DNA of 64,000 nt from Isoetes taiwanensis (Eukaryota > Streptophyta > Lycopodiopsida > Isoetales > Isoetaceae). Positions 12,311 to 25,791 of this stretch are shown piece after piece. Position 1 is the first letter of the stretch; the number at the start of each line of letters is the position of its first letter. Both the position numbers and the translations under genes were made by a program. The stretch lies in assembly GCA_021234155.1 (NCBI GenBank), contig JAJEKV010000022.1, positions 5,293,852-5,357,851 of the forward strand, written 5' to 3'. The notes under the pieces are model-generated. The model saw only the letters and a list, made by a program, of their open reading frames with translations, was not told the origin of the DNA and ran no database searches.

Positions 12311-12974
12311 TAAAGGAATCCAGGAGAATTAAAGGGAAAGTCTAAGGAAATCTCTTAAAATCTAGTTGAATCTAAGGAAATCTTCATAATATCTAAGGGA
12401 ATCTAAGAAAATCTTGATGAAATCTTAGAGTTTTCTTAGGCTTTTGCAAAGAGCCACGATAGAATGTTCTAAAATATTTCATAAACAGAGGTGTACAATA
12501 TAAATCTTGAAAAAAAGATGTTCTAGATGCTTAGGGCAAGAGCCTTAGTATTAAAATAGAAAGTGTTTTAGAAATGTTGCACAGATCCAAAATAGATTAT
12601 TTTGGAAGGTTCTAAATGCTCATGGGTAAGCACCTCAATCAAAATTGAAAATTCTAAGAGAATCTAAGGGAATCTTCATGAATGCTAAATATAGTACATA
12701 GAGCCGCAGGCCTTGCACTATAAGAACATGCTAAAAGCGGGAACAATGCTTGTGGGGACGACATTAATTTTCTTGTATGTGTATACTTTTATAATAATAG
12801 TTGCTATGACTATATAATTTTGTATAACTTATAAATATAGCCTTATAATTACATAATAAGTAATCAACGAAAAGTTGATCTTTTCAATAGAGTTAAGTTC
12901 CTATATTCTTGTTGTGAGTTGCGGTGGTCACAGGTGTCTGCCACCTTAGCGTAATGCGATGACATAGGGGAGAA

Positions 12975-14618
12975 TGTGGCCCAAGGAAATATATACGCCC
13001 AACACGTATATTTCTAGGTCCGCCACTATACACGCCTATCTTCATAGCCTTGTATACCATAGATTGTGGCACTAGGGGCATGACTAAGTTATTCATATAA
13101 CTTAGCCAACCTTAGGTTAAGACCATTTTCCACGTGGCCTTAACCTATTGGGCACCTGCCACACGAACTTACCCTATTGGAGCCACGTGGCATAACATGT
13201 AAAACCCTAACCTATAAAGGCCTAAACCCAAACCCTAACCCTAGGCCTCTTTTCTGGCTCCAACAGTCTGGGAACCTTTTCAAGGCCGAAACTCCGCTTC
13301 GAGAACCGTCTACGCGGGCACAAAGATAGCATGGCAGCCCCCAGAGTGTGAGAGCGATAAGAAGGAGTGGGAGCTACCTCGAACCGGGACCATGGAGACA
13401 CCAGGATTGGGAGGGAGTGCTCCCCGAGCAGGTATGTAGAGTAGTGTTTTTAGTAGTTCATCCGAAGTTAGCACTCCAGATGGGTTAGTATTATGTATCT
13501 AGAGTAGAGCCATCCTAGAACCCTTATTCAACATCTTGAACCCTAATCAAGGAACCCTAACTATAAGTTAGATATGTATGATTAGGTTAAGATGTTCTTA
13601 TGATGATTATCATGATATGATGTTATGTGATGTTGGTTGATCATGTTTGCTCCTCTTGTATTGGGAAGGGGGTAGAGACCTAGTAGCCATTCGCGTGTAG
13701 TATGCTCCTAGATTAGACCCTTAGTTCCTATTATTATGCGGCACCAGGCATAAAAGCCCACCGCTATGGGGGCTATGATGTGACCCAACACTACAAACGG
13801 GCTAGAGGTAATACTCTTAGGGAGGATCCTCACGAAAAGTGGCCTCTATGAGGGATCCCATAGCTGGCTAGGCCTATGGCCGATCACTTTGTGTGGGCCG
13901 CATGGGTCCCCACCTGCTCACAGGGGGCAATGGTGTAAGCCCACGCCTCTCAGAGTTGCAAGTATGGCTTTGGCTCCCTGCTTTGGGGGTTAAGTCGCAT
14001 GCAATCGTGTATCCCCACGATTCTCTAGCGCCCCGCGGAACCTCTAGACCGAAGGGGAGATGCAACCCTTCCTGCCTCGATGGACCGGAGAGATGCAACC
14101 TGAGTAGTCCCGATGGGTGATACCATGGGATTGCGAATCCGAAGGCTAGAGTCATGCCGAGCCCGGATCTAGCTCATTCCGCAAAAGTATGCAATGGAGG
14201 GGCGATGGAGTGGTCAACCCTAGCTATTGTCTATAGCCAGCCCCGCCATTGTTTTGACTCTGGTGCTTCTATCTTGGAGGCTCACCCGTCCGGTCATCCT
14301 CCTTATGAGTCTGAGCCATGGGTAGGAGCTCTCATGTTTTATGGCATATGTTTTATCTTCTTTGTAGCTATGGATATGTGGATGGGCTACCCTTCGAGGT
14401 AGTATGATGTGTTGTTATTGCTAGTTCTCGACTTGTTTATGCTTCCACAGGATAGGAGCCCATAGGAAAAGGGTGCGAAGACACCTTAGGTGTCCCCTTC
14501 CCCGCACTAAGGTGATCCCTGAAAGTGGATAGACGGAGGGTCCGCAAGGCCTGAGGGCCGGATGGGGGATTTCCTGGAGTGTACTGGCGGGTGCCAGATA
14601 TTTTGTAGGAGCGCCACA
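12975..14618 (+). repeat. 3' LTR of the chromovirus copy
   Basis: It starts TGTGGCCC after AGGGGAGAA and ends GCGCCACA. It aligns with 975-2538 throughout, with several indels including about 100 extra bases near 13675-13760. A TATA-like CCTATAAAGG is at 13211-13220. Directly after it the sequence is not a primer site, so the tandem series stops here. Confidence 0.85.
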
Positions 14619-14625
14619 TTGGTTT

Positions 14626-14893
14626 GGGTGCATATTCACACGGGGGGTTACGTAGGGCAGCGAGAGCCCCTAATAACTTACAATACATGTACAAAATCAA
14701 CACCATTAAGTATATCCCCTCAAATCTTATAGTATTTTTCAAACCTCAATATACACTGTACAAAAACTTGTATAGGCATACCCCACAAACGAGGATCTCT
14801 ATGTATGGTCCAGATCGCGGAATAAAAGGGGAATATGCCCATCCGATAGCTCTCGGTGCCCGGAGTAATCCCCCGTGTGAGTATGCACCACGG
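14626..14893. mobile_element. Small inverted-repeat element (MITE-like)
   Basis: The left arm GGGTGCATATTCACACGGGG and onward (14626-14668) is the reverse complement, with some mismatches, of the right arm ending CCCCGTGTGAGTATGCACC (about 14850-14893). The imperfect stem is about 40 bp and encloses about 180 bases. No clear target duplication was found, so the superfamily is open. Confidence 0.6.
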
Positions 14894-17340
14894 GGGGTTT
14901 CAGGGGGATTTTAATTTAACAAGGTGCTGTGCACGAAGGGTTGCCCTCTGGTAGCACAAAAGTTTGTTTTCATGTCTCATTTGGCGCTTTTGTTTTCATG
15001 TTTTTATTTTTGTCCTTTTCGTGTGTCCGGCCTTATTTTATAGCCCCAAGGGTGAGTTTCGTGTGTCGGCCTTATTTATAGCCCGAACGGGTGAGTTTGT
15101 TTGTTGTTGTTTTGTTTTTTTTTTTTGTTTATGAATAGAGGAAATGTGATTACCAATCTAGGACAATGTTGTTCAATGCTCGATATTAATTTGCTTGTGT
15201 CATGTTTATTAGCAAGATTAGTTGGTATTATACATGATACATAATATGATATATACATGTAGGTAGACACCTAATAAGCCATTGCTCGAATTATATTTAC
15301 TTTTCAAATCGGGCATTGAGAGCACCGCCAGAAGGATTGTAAATCAAGATTACAACATCTTTGGGTTTGCCCCCTAGGGGCAACCCAAAACCTGAGAAAT
15401 GTTCATAATGTTTAGATTGCTCCAAATTCTTCGAGTCAATGTATTGAAACTTTTTAAATGTTCTAGTAAATTTAACTAGAATTACCCCATTGTTTTATGG
15501 AATTTATGTTGTAAAGTATTGACTCCTTAAATGGATCCATTTGATTTTATAAACAATCATGTTGATTGAAACTTCTTATATACACTATGTCCAAAGAAAA
15601 CTTTCACATATTGTAGGACATTTGACTTGAATTACCCCATTGTTTCTATATAGCGACACTTTTAATATTCTTTTTCATGCAAGCAATAATATAGACCCAA
15701 TGTATTTGTTAAATTGCTATATTCCATGTGTTTTATAGACCCAATGTATTTGTTAAATTGCTATATTCCTTGTGTTTTTGTTGCAATTGCATGCTATAGA
15801 TATGGTCCTCATCATGCAACTTTCCACTTTTGGTTGTGCAACAAGACAAATGTCGCAATAAGCGATTAGAATTGTACAACCGCCGTGTCTATTTTTTCCC
15901 CTATTTACGTGCGTGCAAAACCTTCAATTTCCACAATTTTTATTTGCCATTTCCAATCCATGCTTCCCTTTTATTCTTTAGAGATGTTATTCGAGATCAT
16001 TGGACACTACATGTTGGTATACACATGATATTATTGTTTAAACATATTGGTCTAATCGTTAGTAAGGTCTTTGTTGAGTACGTAAAACATATCATTATAC
16101 CACATGAAAAAAAAAAACCAACAACAAAAATGCTTCTTCAAACATCCGATCCCCGGCATAACAAATGGCACAACAAATGCATGGAGAACACAACCATGTA
16201 AAACTTTGACCAACCCATGCTTTTACACCAGCCCATTTATGGGAATAGAAGTTCATCGTGCTCCCGAATCGACATTTACACGATGTTGGCATCAATTACT
16301 AATCGGACATTTTCGGGAGATGCGATATGCTCGCGAGAAAGTAAGTATACATGCCTTTCAAGGCATAAAACTGAAATATAACACATTGTACTTTAAAAGA
16401 GACAAAAGTTTATATCCAATAAAATTCTAGAGCTTCCAAGATGACAATTCTGTTTATGGTTCGGGCTTCTAAAGATGCAAAAACCTATAAGGTAGCAAAA
16501 GCGTATATTATCACTACAATAACCAAATATTAAACCCGCCACCTCATGGGTCAATGGGGCAACATAATTTTGTTGAATAAACATAAAGGCAAGACTTTAA
16601 CCGAGAGAAATTTCCTATGAAGAGGAAATCACCTCCTTCATTGATAGCAACAAAAAGTAACAAATGACATGACCAAAGTGAAGGCCAAACTCTCCACGGA
16701 AGTCTCTTTTTTGCTTCCCCGAATCGACGTCATTAGATAGTCTGCCTTGATAACGTAACTATTTAGCAACGAGTTAGGATATAAATATTTTAGTAAACGG
16801 TATTGCTACTCCACCGGCGTAAGACAAAAAAATTTAAAAGGCGGAGAATCAACAAAGATGTTTTCCAGAACAAAACAAAAAAGTGGTCGAACAGCAAGAT
16901 GAAAATTTCATTCACAAATATATAGAAATGACGAAAATGGCACTTTAATCATGCTTTGCCTTGAAGCTTCACAAGAAAATAATCTGCAGACGTGAATCAC
17001 GGCAAGAATCGTACTAAAAGCGTGTTCCTCACAGAAATGCCTTCATGGCCCAGGGGATAACTTTTACTTTATGTGATCAACGAAAGATCCGGTTAAAATT
17101 ATTGTCTAAATTGTTGTTTGGCTTGGACCATCTCATATTCTCGCAACCTTGCAAATAACTTCAGACTAAACCTATGCTTGAATTACGGATTTCCTACATG
17201 TTGCATTTTGCGGGATGCTTGGAACAAATTAAACACTCGGGGAGCGATTAAAACCCTCATAACTCGGGAAAGAATATTAAAACCATGTATTTTTCCCTGA
17301 AAATAAGAAAGGCGTAGAAGGATGTAGAACTTCTACAGAA
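14894..17340. other. Unassigned AT-rich stretch
   Basis: No recognised gene. A palindrome GGGTTTGCCCCCTAGGGGC followed by AACCC lies at 15364-15387 and recurs at 20400-20425. A 45-bp tandem duplication (ATAGACCCAATGTATTTGTT...) is at about 15690-15780. A plus-strand frame at 16104-16430 (108 residues) has no family resemblance that I can see. Confidence 0.5.
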
Positions 17341-17510
17341 CATATTTTAGCATGGCAAAGAAATTTCATCAGAATTAAGGGTATCTTTTTGAATCATCTT
17401 CATCTTGTTAACCTCGAAGCAGTTAAGAAAGCATATAGAAAAGCTACATTCTGTCTACACTCAGATAAAGTGCAACATGTTAATCCTTGTCTAGCAAACT
17501 CACCAGACTG
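17341..17510 (+). pseudogene. Auxilin-like J-domain fragment
   Basis: A plus-strand frame gives LEAVKKAYRKATFCLHSDKV (about 17413-17472). Plant auxilin-like proteins, which recruit Hsp70 to uncoat clathrin vesicles, carry AVKKAYRKATLCVHPDK at this place. The catalytic HPD tripeptide reads HSD here, which would abolish Hsp70 stimulation, and the flanking C-terminal helix is missing. It is best seen as a decayed or captured exon. Confidence 0.6.
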
Positions 17511-20500
17511 CTTCAGAACTGGAAAAATGCCTCCAGGTTTATCATAATCCTCCGTTTATAAATCCCTCTTCTCCTACTTTATCAAAATTATTACCTTATC
17601 CCGCTGTTATAGGCATCTCATCACCAAGATCTTGGTTTCGTTCAACTTGTGATCCTCAGACTTAGGCATTTTCGGGCCCTGTTACAGTCATATGATCATC
17701 AGTACCAGTGGCAGCATTTTTGGCCTCTGGTTCAGAAATATATCCCAATAATGGTGAGTATATCTTACGGCCATTAAATTCACATCAGGGTATATCTTAA
17801 GCTGACCAAACAGTACCAAGTAGAAAATTAGACGATAAACTTCTACTTGCATATACTCCACAGAAAAGCTTTGCACCTATATCATGATTGCTTTGGTTAC
17901 CCATCTTCCACTAACAACAATCCACGAAATTATGGGCGACCGAAAACTAACTACTCGGATGTTCAAATGCATGCAAGTGGAGGCTCACTTGTCGATTGGG
18001 AAGATGTCTTGGATTTTCGTGTTTTGTTTTTCCGATTGGCAATTCACCACATGGAGGTCCCTGATTGAAGCCTACGAGATCGAGCCTACAAAGAAAATCG
18101 AAAAGCAGATAAATACAAATCAAAAATGTATTGTCCATGCCTGTTGTTAGAATATGGTAAAAATACTGAGAGACCAAAATGAAGACTCGAGCAAGGAAGC
18201 ATGTAAACGCCCAAAGATATAGTCTAGAAGGCAAAAGAATTATCCATTTATCTCATTTTGCAAATGTAATTTGAGCAATATCACAACTGAGGCAATATCC
18301 GCAGACCTTCCCGGACACAAAAAAAAAGAGAATAGAAGATATAACTTACGCAAAGAGCTCGAACGACCTCAAAAATAGATTTGAACTTACATGCACGAAA
18401 ACACAAAGTCTAGATTATGTTGCAAAAACTTGAAAAACTTCAGGCGATCTTGGGCTTGTGAGAGCGCGGTAGGCGGATACACCGCCTTTGCGATGCGAAA
18501 TAACAATGCTCTCCTTTCTTCATATACTCCTGTTGTAACCCATGTATAGAAAAAGATCTAGAAAGAATGCTAGGGTTAACACCATATTCCATTATTATCT
18601 ACAAAATTCACTGTAATATATCCCGCTAAATACCTCTCTTGCATGGATGGTTGATTGAGTTTTTTGTTGGATCTCATCTTTGGATTTGCATTGAAAGTGT
18701 TGAGCACACGGTGGAAGCGAAACAAAATCAAGGCTTCCAATATGTGCAAAAACAGAACATGGCAAATGGCTCTTCAAAGACCTTATAAATAGGCAAATGG
18801 ATGCATACTCAACTATAATTGGATCTGAGAACAATGCAAATGTTCCAATTTTATTTCAAGTTGAGAAGACGGATCTGCAGTGCGTACTCCACCTTGAAAA
18901 AGGGGCTTCTCATAGGAAATAACAGATTCCAGGTCTATTATTCTCAAATGCAGCATCATCTCAAATGCCAACACCGATCCATTAAGTGTTGGGGCTTCGC
19001 ATAGGAAATAACGGACTCTAGGTCTATTATTCTCGGATCGCGACATCATCTCAAATGCCAACATCGATCCATTAAGAGTTCCGTCGTCCCAATCCACACC
19101 ATTCCCATGCATATCTGGTTAAAAAGCGACAATTAATAAAGGAAAAAGCAAAAATATATAACCGAAATTGATAGACGAGCTTAAGGGCCTAAACTTAAAT
19201 ATATGACCTCTAGGAGCAAGCCTTAACAAATAAATCGTATGGCAACAAAAAGTTACGCCAACGAGAATCGTCATTTGAATCAGCCTACCGGTGATTATAT
19301 GTTGATCGACCTATCGACCTAATACAACGAGCTCACGGGGCAAGCATCAAGCAAGATCCGAGAACCACCACGGCTAGTTCGCCGGGGCAACAAATGCCTT
19401 TGGGAAATTCGGTTATGTAGCCGACCAAGCCATGTCTTTGTGGTGGCAAGCCAATCAATCAATCGCCATAAGCTCGAGCACATTTTATGCTCACGGAACT
19501 CTCCATCCAAAAACTAAAAATGGAGATACCATACTGGTGACCATTTATGGAATTAAGGCCGATTTGGCTCTATGAAAAATCCATCTGGGGAATGAAGCCG
19601 TCATTGTGAATATATTGTGCATGCCGGAATCATTTCGACCATTTAGATTTGTAGAACACTTGGAATTGAACCATACTCTGCTAGAATCCAGAACAAAATG
19701 AAGCCAAAAATTGAAAATGGAATAGCCCATTTCAATCGAACTATTGTGCAGGAAAATATAACCTGAAAATCCTATCTTAAGATTATGTTGCCGTGAAGCC
19801 ATGAAGACTCGTAGTTCAAATATTACCTAGCTAGCCTGAAAGAAAATCGAAAGAGAATGGCTTGAAAGCTGATAGAAAAATCCTGCTTCTTTTTTGTGCA
19901 TTCCGGCCTTCAGCTTCAAAGATGCCTTCAGCTTCAAATCCGGCCTTAAGCTTCAACGATCCTTCCTTCAGCTTCATATCCGGCAGATCCTTAAGCAAGA
20001 GAGACAAAGATCCAGCAGTAGACCCTGTTATCCTAACCATCAGCCCCAAGCCGAATTACTTCCCTGCGGCAACACCTCTACTCCATTCCCCAATACAACC
20101 CATCAACGTTTTTTCGCGATGGATTGTTCCATTCCTTAGAAGGAGCAAGCACCTTAGCGGTTTTCAAAGAGGCTGCCCATAAAAATTGGGGTTAGGATCT
20201 GAGGCACCAGTGGGAGGAGAGCTTGGTCGGATCCAAGAAGAAGAAGGGTCGAGCTTCGCAAATAATAGCCTTTCCGAAAGAATGGGGCTGGATGACCCCG
20301 AGCATTCTGAGGCGACAGCCAGGTTTTTAGCGATCACATGCATATTCTAGGCATATGCCGGCATATACCTGAATATGCCCACAAACCCACATAAACGAGG
20401 GTTTGCCCCCCTAGGGGCAACCCAAAAACTAGAAAATTGCCCATCGTTGGTGGGCTTTCTATGTGAGTAATACTAATGTGTTGTCGATGAGTAAGTTACG

Positions 20501-21178
20501 TTAAAGTACAGAACGCCCTTTTGTTGAACCCAATGGCCTATGCTAGTTCAAGCATGAAAAACATTATTGCCTATTTGAGCAGCTTGCAATATGATCGGTG
20601 GAATTGAAATTGTGATCATTGGACTATATGAAATCTAGTTTGAGTAGTGCCTTCATCTGTTTTGTTGTTGCAAGACTCCTGTTTGTTTGTAAAAATGTAA
20701 AGCACTTTCTTTTCCAAATTAGGCTTTTGTTTTTGATGCAGGTTGTTGGTGTTAATAAATATTTGATCATGTTTGTCTTTCATATCTGAACGAAATCCTA
20801 AGTTGGTTAAAATTTGAAATTTAGTCTCCATGCAGTTACTTGTTGCTTTTCATATTTGCCTCTATCAAGAATTAGCAGTTTAGACAAGTAGTTAAGGTCT
20901 CAAATGTATTTGAATTTTATTGTATTGTGAAACGTGGTTGTGTAGTTTTTGTGCTGGATTTTAGGGTTTGTATTTTGTGTAATAAATTCTTTTATGAAGA
21001 CTGCACCTGTATTTTTTTGTGTGTTTGTGATAACATTTGACTTGGATGATGAAGGTACTGCAGGATTTGATGGACTTTTTGTTGTACCTTTGTTGTGTCA
21101 ATGTTTAATGTTGGTGCTTCTCTAGTTGGTATATCTTCATTTGTAATGCTTGTTGAAGATTTCGTGGTGAGGTTGATT
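17511..21178. other. Unassigned stretch with local duplications
   Basis: No confident gene. Near 18904-19090 a 90-bp unit (GGGGCTTCTCATAGGAAATA...) is tandemly duplicated. At 19907-19990 a short CCTTCAGCTTCAAA motif repeats four or five times. The CCCCCTAGGGGCAACCC palindrome recurs at 20400-20425. Short ORFs on both strands look like chance. Confidence 0.45.
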
Positions 21179-21478
21179 ATAGTGAAGCATGCCATAGTTA
21201 TTTGAAATCTGGTTGAATGCTAACAGCAAGAAACCTATATTCATGCCCTCAATGACTGGGCGCAAGCCTGTTATGGCAGCACCAATGGCCATGCCAGTAA
21301 ACGAATTCTCACAAATAGGGGTATCAAGCAGTCTCAGATCCCCAAACTTCTTTGCAAAACCCTTAGTGACTTTGTATGAGCCACCATAATGGCCAACGTC
21401 CTCTCTAATGGCAACTACTTTGGGATCCCTTTCCATCTCTTCCAAACCTTCTGAGGGGGCCTCAAAAAGCACTTCATG
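21179..21478 (-). pseudogene. Plastid pyruvate dehydrogenase E1-beta fragment
   Basis: The minus-strand frame reads [52 protein letters not shown] and [13 protein letters not shown]. This follows the thiamine-diphosphate binding half of the plastid PDH E1-beta subunit, which joins pyruvate decarboxylation to fatty-acid synthesis. Only about 100 of the usual 400 or so residues are present. Coding homology stops after GMLHY without a clear donor site, and the next 190 bases are unrelated. One intact exon-sized piece in repeat-rich DNA suggests capture by a transposon or a dead duplicate. Confidence 0.8.
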
Positions 21479-21639
21479 CCTTTACGTGGCATTACATTAA
21501 AAAGCGACAAAAAGTAATGCAACAATTATGTTTACGTGAAACAATTATAAAAAAGAGAAGTGGAATTGGTTGTTAAAGGGCGCCAATTGGGCAACATAAA
21601 ATTCCAGGGAATTGGGTAGTGGTATTGGAGGGGCAGATC

Positions 21640-23320
21640 TGGATTTACTTGCAGGGTGTTTTTGACTGCTGCATTCATCTACAATGCTACGTTATTCTGT
21701 GTTCTTGCTCTTTTTGAAGTTCTTATAAAAAGATAAATTGCATTTGATTAGTTTGTGGAAATGTTTCTTCATCAATTCATTCATCAGACCTTCAATGACA
21801 GACTGGCAAAAATTGTGACAAAAGGATGAGCATCAATTTTGGCCTGTTACCAAGGTTAGTAACATGAAATTGAATTATTGTCTGAGGTAAAATCCATGAT
21901 TTCTAGAAACGGATTTGATAATGTGGCCTCCTTATGCCACAGATTAAAAGGTCATATATTTTATTTTTGTGGCAGCTCATTTTGCAATGAGCTCCAAGTT
22001 CTTGAAGTTGGACTTTGGAATGCATTCTTCTACGTTATAACAAATATCTAATAACTATTTAAGAACCACATTTTCACACAGAGCAAAAAAGACCATCCTT
22101 TAGGTATGAGAAGCTTATTACGTTGGCAAGCATCTTCAATTTAAATTCCTTAGGGACAAATGGCTTGAGAACAAGCCAGCATCCGGGGATCATACTGAAT
22201 GTTCTTCGCATTCTTCTTAATATTCAAGTGATAAACTGAAATACAAAGGGCAGCATTTTCCCCGGCCGACCTTTACAATGGTTTGCAAAGTTGTCGTCCA
22301 TGTTTATTATGTCATAGTTCTCTTTTGCTACCTCTGTATCAGCAGTGCCCATCGCAAGCCCAATACCAGCTATATACACTTCTCGGATAATTTACTAGAG
22401 AAGTAAATGTAAGTGGAAAAATGAGTTATTTAGTTTTATATACTTTACATGAAGAAGAACGTAGCTATAGTATTACGAGCCTATTATCATTTGAGCAAAA
22501 CATTGAGTGTAAGAAGAGTGTCTTCACAACAGGCGTAGAGATTATTGACTATAATATTTAATTGCAATTGATATCATTGAAAATTATTCTGGAATCCTTC
22601 AAGACTTAAAGGGTTCAATGATTGCACCTCATGCAAGCTCCATATTTGTCGATTTATACAGCCTATTCTAATATTTTATGCAGTATTTGAGCATTTAATC
22701 AAGAAGAATAGGATGATATTTTCTTATGAGAGCTATCATGTCTAGCTGTCTCTTTGGTTTCTCCTGCTACTTCTTTGCTAGATACACCTGTCAACAGTCA
22801 TAGTCAGTCAATTTGTTATTTATACATACTTGAATATACTGCTAGATAATCAAGTTTGAAAAAGCCTGGCTTATACTTTGGGTTTTTTATCCAACATTCT
22901 TGCTATAGGTTTTCATGTGCTCTTGGAATATTCATCTACAATGCCACGTTATTCTGTGTTCTTGCTATTTTCGAAGGTTGTAGCTTCTTAGGAAAAGGTA
23001 AATTGCAAAAAATGACATGCGTCTTTGTCATTTGAATTTTTGAAATATTTTATGTTATTTGCTTACTATCGCTTTCTACATTTGCTCCATGCTATGAGGC
23101 TTAACCGATACCTAATTATAGACTTACAATTGAAGCCTCCATCAGTGTCACTATTTGCATGGCTCGAGGCCTTCTGGATTGCAACATTGATGAGAATCTA
23201 CCACCTTAGAAGACCAACAGTTAGCTGAATCACACAGAGCAGAAAACACCATCCTTTAAGTATGAGAAGCTGATTAAGTTGGCAAGCATCTTCAATTTAA
23301 ATTCCTCAGGGACAAACCGT
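21640..23320 (+). repeat. Diverged tandem duplication about 1.2 kb apart
   Basis: TACAATGC(T/C)ACGTTATTCTG with flanking bases occurs near 21679 and 22937. A run of about 80 bases with GGCAAGCATCTTCAATTTAA occurs near 22088 and 23243. The order and spacing agree, so a segment of about 1.2 kb was duplicated and then diverged. The frames (YEKLITLASIFNLNS) look coding-like but are not recognised. Confidence 0.6.
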
Positions 23321-23584
23321 TTTAACCATAGTATATTTATCTGCTAAGAAGAGCGTGCCATCACCTGCAGCACAAGATTTATGTCTATATCCACCATATA
23401 ACTAGGATATGCTCTAACAGGTATATTAGAGCATATATCCAGTTTTATGTCTATATCCAGCATGCTAGAGCATATTTGTTAGAGCAAATTTGTATGTATG
23501 CAGTCCTTTTCAGACTTAAGGCTTCTTGGAAAGAGCATATTATTGTTAGATGTAGAAGATGTTTTAAGCTGTCAAGAATCTGAA

Positions 23585-23977
23585 TCATCTCAAGTTGTGA
23601 GAGTGTGGAATGGAATACTGATGTGGAATAACGATAGCAAGATAGTTTAGAAGTGTATGATTTTCATTTTCAGTGACTTGCAACTGGCAACATGCATGTA
23701 ATTTCCCTTCTCGTAGAAATTGCAACCGCTCCCATCTACCTATCTCGATCTGTAGCTTGTGGGACACTGTGCGAATTGATGCCACAACTATAAACTTTTT
23801 CTTGGTTAAGGAAGCAAACAAATAAGCTTGTAGTCCTGATTCCAAAGTGAGGTTTATGTGTGCATGATAATGACTAATTTTATTTTGGGCTAAGGCAAAT
23901 ACATCCCATATCTTTTGAAAAAAATGACCATCCGGATAGTGTTCCAAAAGCTCATGATTAGAATTTGCAAGCACCAT
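23585..23977 (-). pseudogene. Probable C-terminal remnant of a non-LTR retroelement
   Basis: The 130-residue minus frame contains SHKLQIEIGRWERLQFLREG followed by a C..C-like stretch and TENENHTLLNY. This resembles the tail found after some LINE reverse transcriptases (the 'HxLxIExGRW...C.LC....ExExHxLxxC' pattern). The upstream part (NHELLEHYPDGHFFQKIWDV) is not recognised. The family call is tentative. Confidence 0.4.
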
Positions 23978-24086
23978 GCAGTATTCCTGTTGCGCAAACC
24001 AGCGAGCAAACCATGCATTAAAGCATCAATTCATTAATTTGAGCAAAAATAGCTAATTTGCAAATTTTAAGCTAGCAAACATAACA

Positions 24087-25565
24087 TGTGATGTTCCAGC
24101 GTAATATGCAGTGTGAATACGTATATTATACTACTACATCACTGGTACATGTCAACCCAATGACATGTACACGGCAACCTTATAGGATTATGCCCCGAAA
24201 TATGACCATTGGAACCATTAACATATGCATATAACTGTTGCCACGTGGCAATAGCCCTAAGTGACCCTTTAGATGCTAACCCTAAAAGCATCATGATAAA
24301 AGGAGTCTGGAACCCTAGAAGTGTCCCTTTTAGATTCCACCCTCCAGAGCTTGCATTGCACCGGGATGGATCCATTCGACACGCCAACACCCGTAGAGAG
24401 CTCGCTTTTTCCAAGCAGATCGCCAATCCCTGATCATCTTGAGTCATCCCGATACATGAACGCCGCCCGAGGACTGGGAGCAAGCCAAGGATCTGGTATG
24501 TGATTGATCTGACGTGCAATGGCGGCTTTCCAACTGGCATTGAGTCGAGTTTGCATCTCTTCTTAGCCTTAGTGGATCTCTAGATCCCCAGATCTCTGCC
24601 TCCAACGAATGAACCTAACCATATATGTTTAGGTAGATAGATTAGAAGTTATTATGTATTTTCAAGTTCATTGGATGATGATGGTTTATCTCTATGCACA
24701 CATCTTGTGTGTTGGGAAGGGGGGTAGAGACCCAGCCTTTGTAGATGATGTTCCTAGAGTAACCTTTTTAGCACCCAGTAAATGCGGCATGTGCATAGGA
24801 GCCCGCCTGGCTATGGGTGGTGGGATTAGATCGGCTAATAAGGGAGGCTTGTCCGGCTACAGTTGATCCTTCTGGTGCGTAGCGATAGCCGGAACGTTGT
24901 GGGCTAGGCCTAATAGTTTGCCACTGAGTGTGGGCAAGATATGCGTCTTCTCAGTGGGGTTCAAGTCGTAGACGAGCAGTGGCTCTCTAGCTCGCATGTA
25001 GTTGACATGGATCTTCTAGAGGAGAGCGATCCCCTCCTGCCTCATCGGGACTGGGGAGATGCAACGCAGGAGTAGTCCCTCTGACTATGCACCTTGTAGG
25101 CTACGGTTACAACCCCAATACTTTTCAGCCTATCTGCAAAGTATGCACAGGAGGGGTGGATAGAGTGGACTACCCAACGACCATGTTCTTATGCCAGCCA
25201 AATCCATTTGCCATGAATTCTGTCTGCATCGTCCTCTAGAGATCCAAACTGTCCTTAGCCTTGGGTAGGATTTCCTTTCTTTGTTGATGTTACTGATATT
25301 TGCTGTTCAGATGTTATGTTATGGTGAGCCACTCTTCGCGGTGGATATGTATTTTATATGATGCTATGTGCTTATATTTTATACGCTTCTGCAACTAGGC
25401 AGATTTGAGGGAGACAGAATGAATGACACGTCTATTCTTCCCCATCAGGTTCTTGTCACCATAATGATAGGTAGACGGCCTCGTGTTAGCAGTTATGCGC
25501 TGACAGGAGAGATGGACTCCAGTTCTATACGTGCGAAGCACTGTATACGAGCAAGGGATATCACA
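24087..25565 (+). repeat. LTR of a related Ty3/gypsy family
   Basis: It starts TGTGATGTTCC and ends GGGATATCACA, an imperfect terminal inversion. A primer site follows one base later. Parts resemble the LTRs at 975 and 12975: the CGTATATTATAC start region, a GTTGGGAAGGGGGGTAGAGACC block near 24712, and a 'gggatatcacaatggtatc' end. I did not find its partner LTR in the window. Confidence 0.7.
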
Positions 25566-25566
25566 A

Positions 25567-25578
25567 TGGTATCAGAGC
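25567..25578 (+). other. Primer-binding site for initiator tRNA-Met
   Basis: TGGTATCAGAGC is the exact plant retroelement consensus, one base downstream of the LTR end. The leader that follows resembles the one after 2540. Confidence 0.9.
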
Positions 25579-25791
25579 CATAACCTTGGTGGACCAAGGT
25601 CGAGCATTGGCCATCTCCCAAGTAGCACTAATAGTCTAGACCTTTAGCCTTGGATTTAAAATCCCAAGCATGAACCTCGAATAATGGGGATTTTTTTTTC
25701 CATTGTAATATAGAAGGTTAGATAGATTATGTAGGAGTTAGGTGCATTAATTATAGCAAAATTTGGAAAATTTTTGCCAATAGGAATCTGA

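Noticed and set aside
13228-13250. Telomere-like CCCTAAA runs in LTRs and Helitron ends
   Set aside because: Only two or three units occur, in transcribed leader-like positions, so there is no telomeric array.
17170-17260. LRDAWNKLNTR as the C-terminal part of the auxilin J domain
   Set aside because: It lies upstream of the J-domain piece, in the wrong order for the family. The match is short and may be chance.
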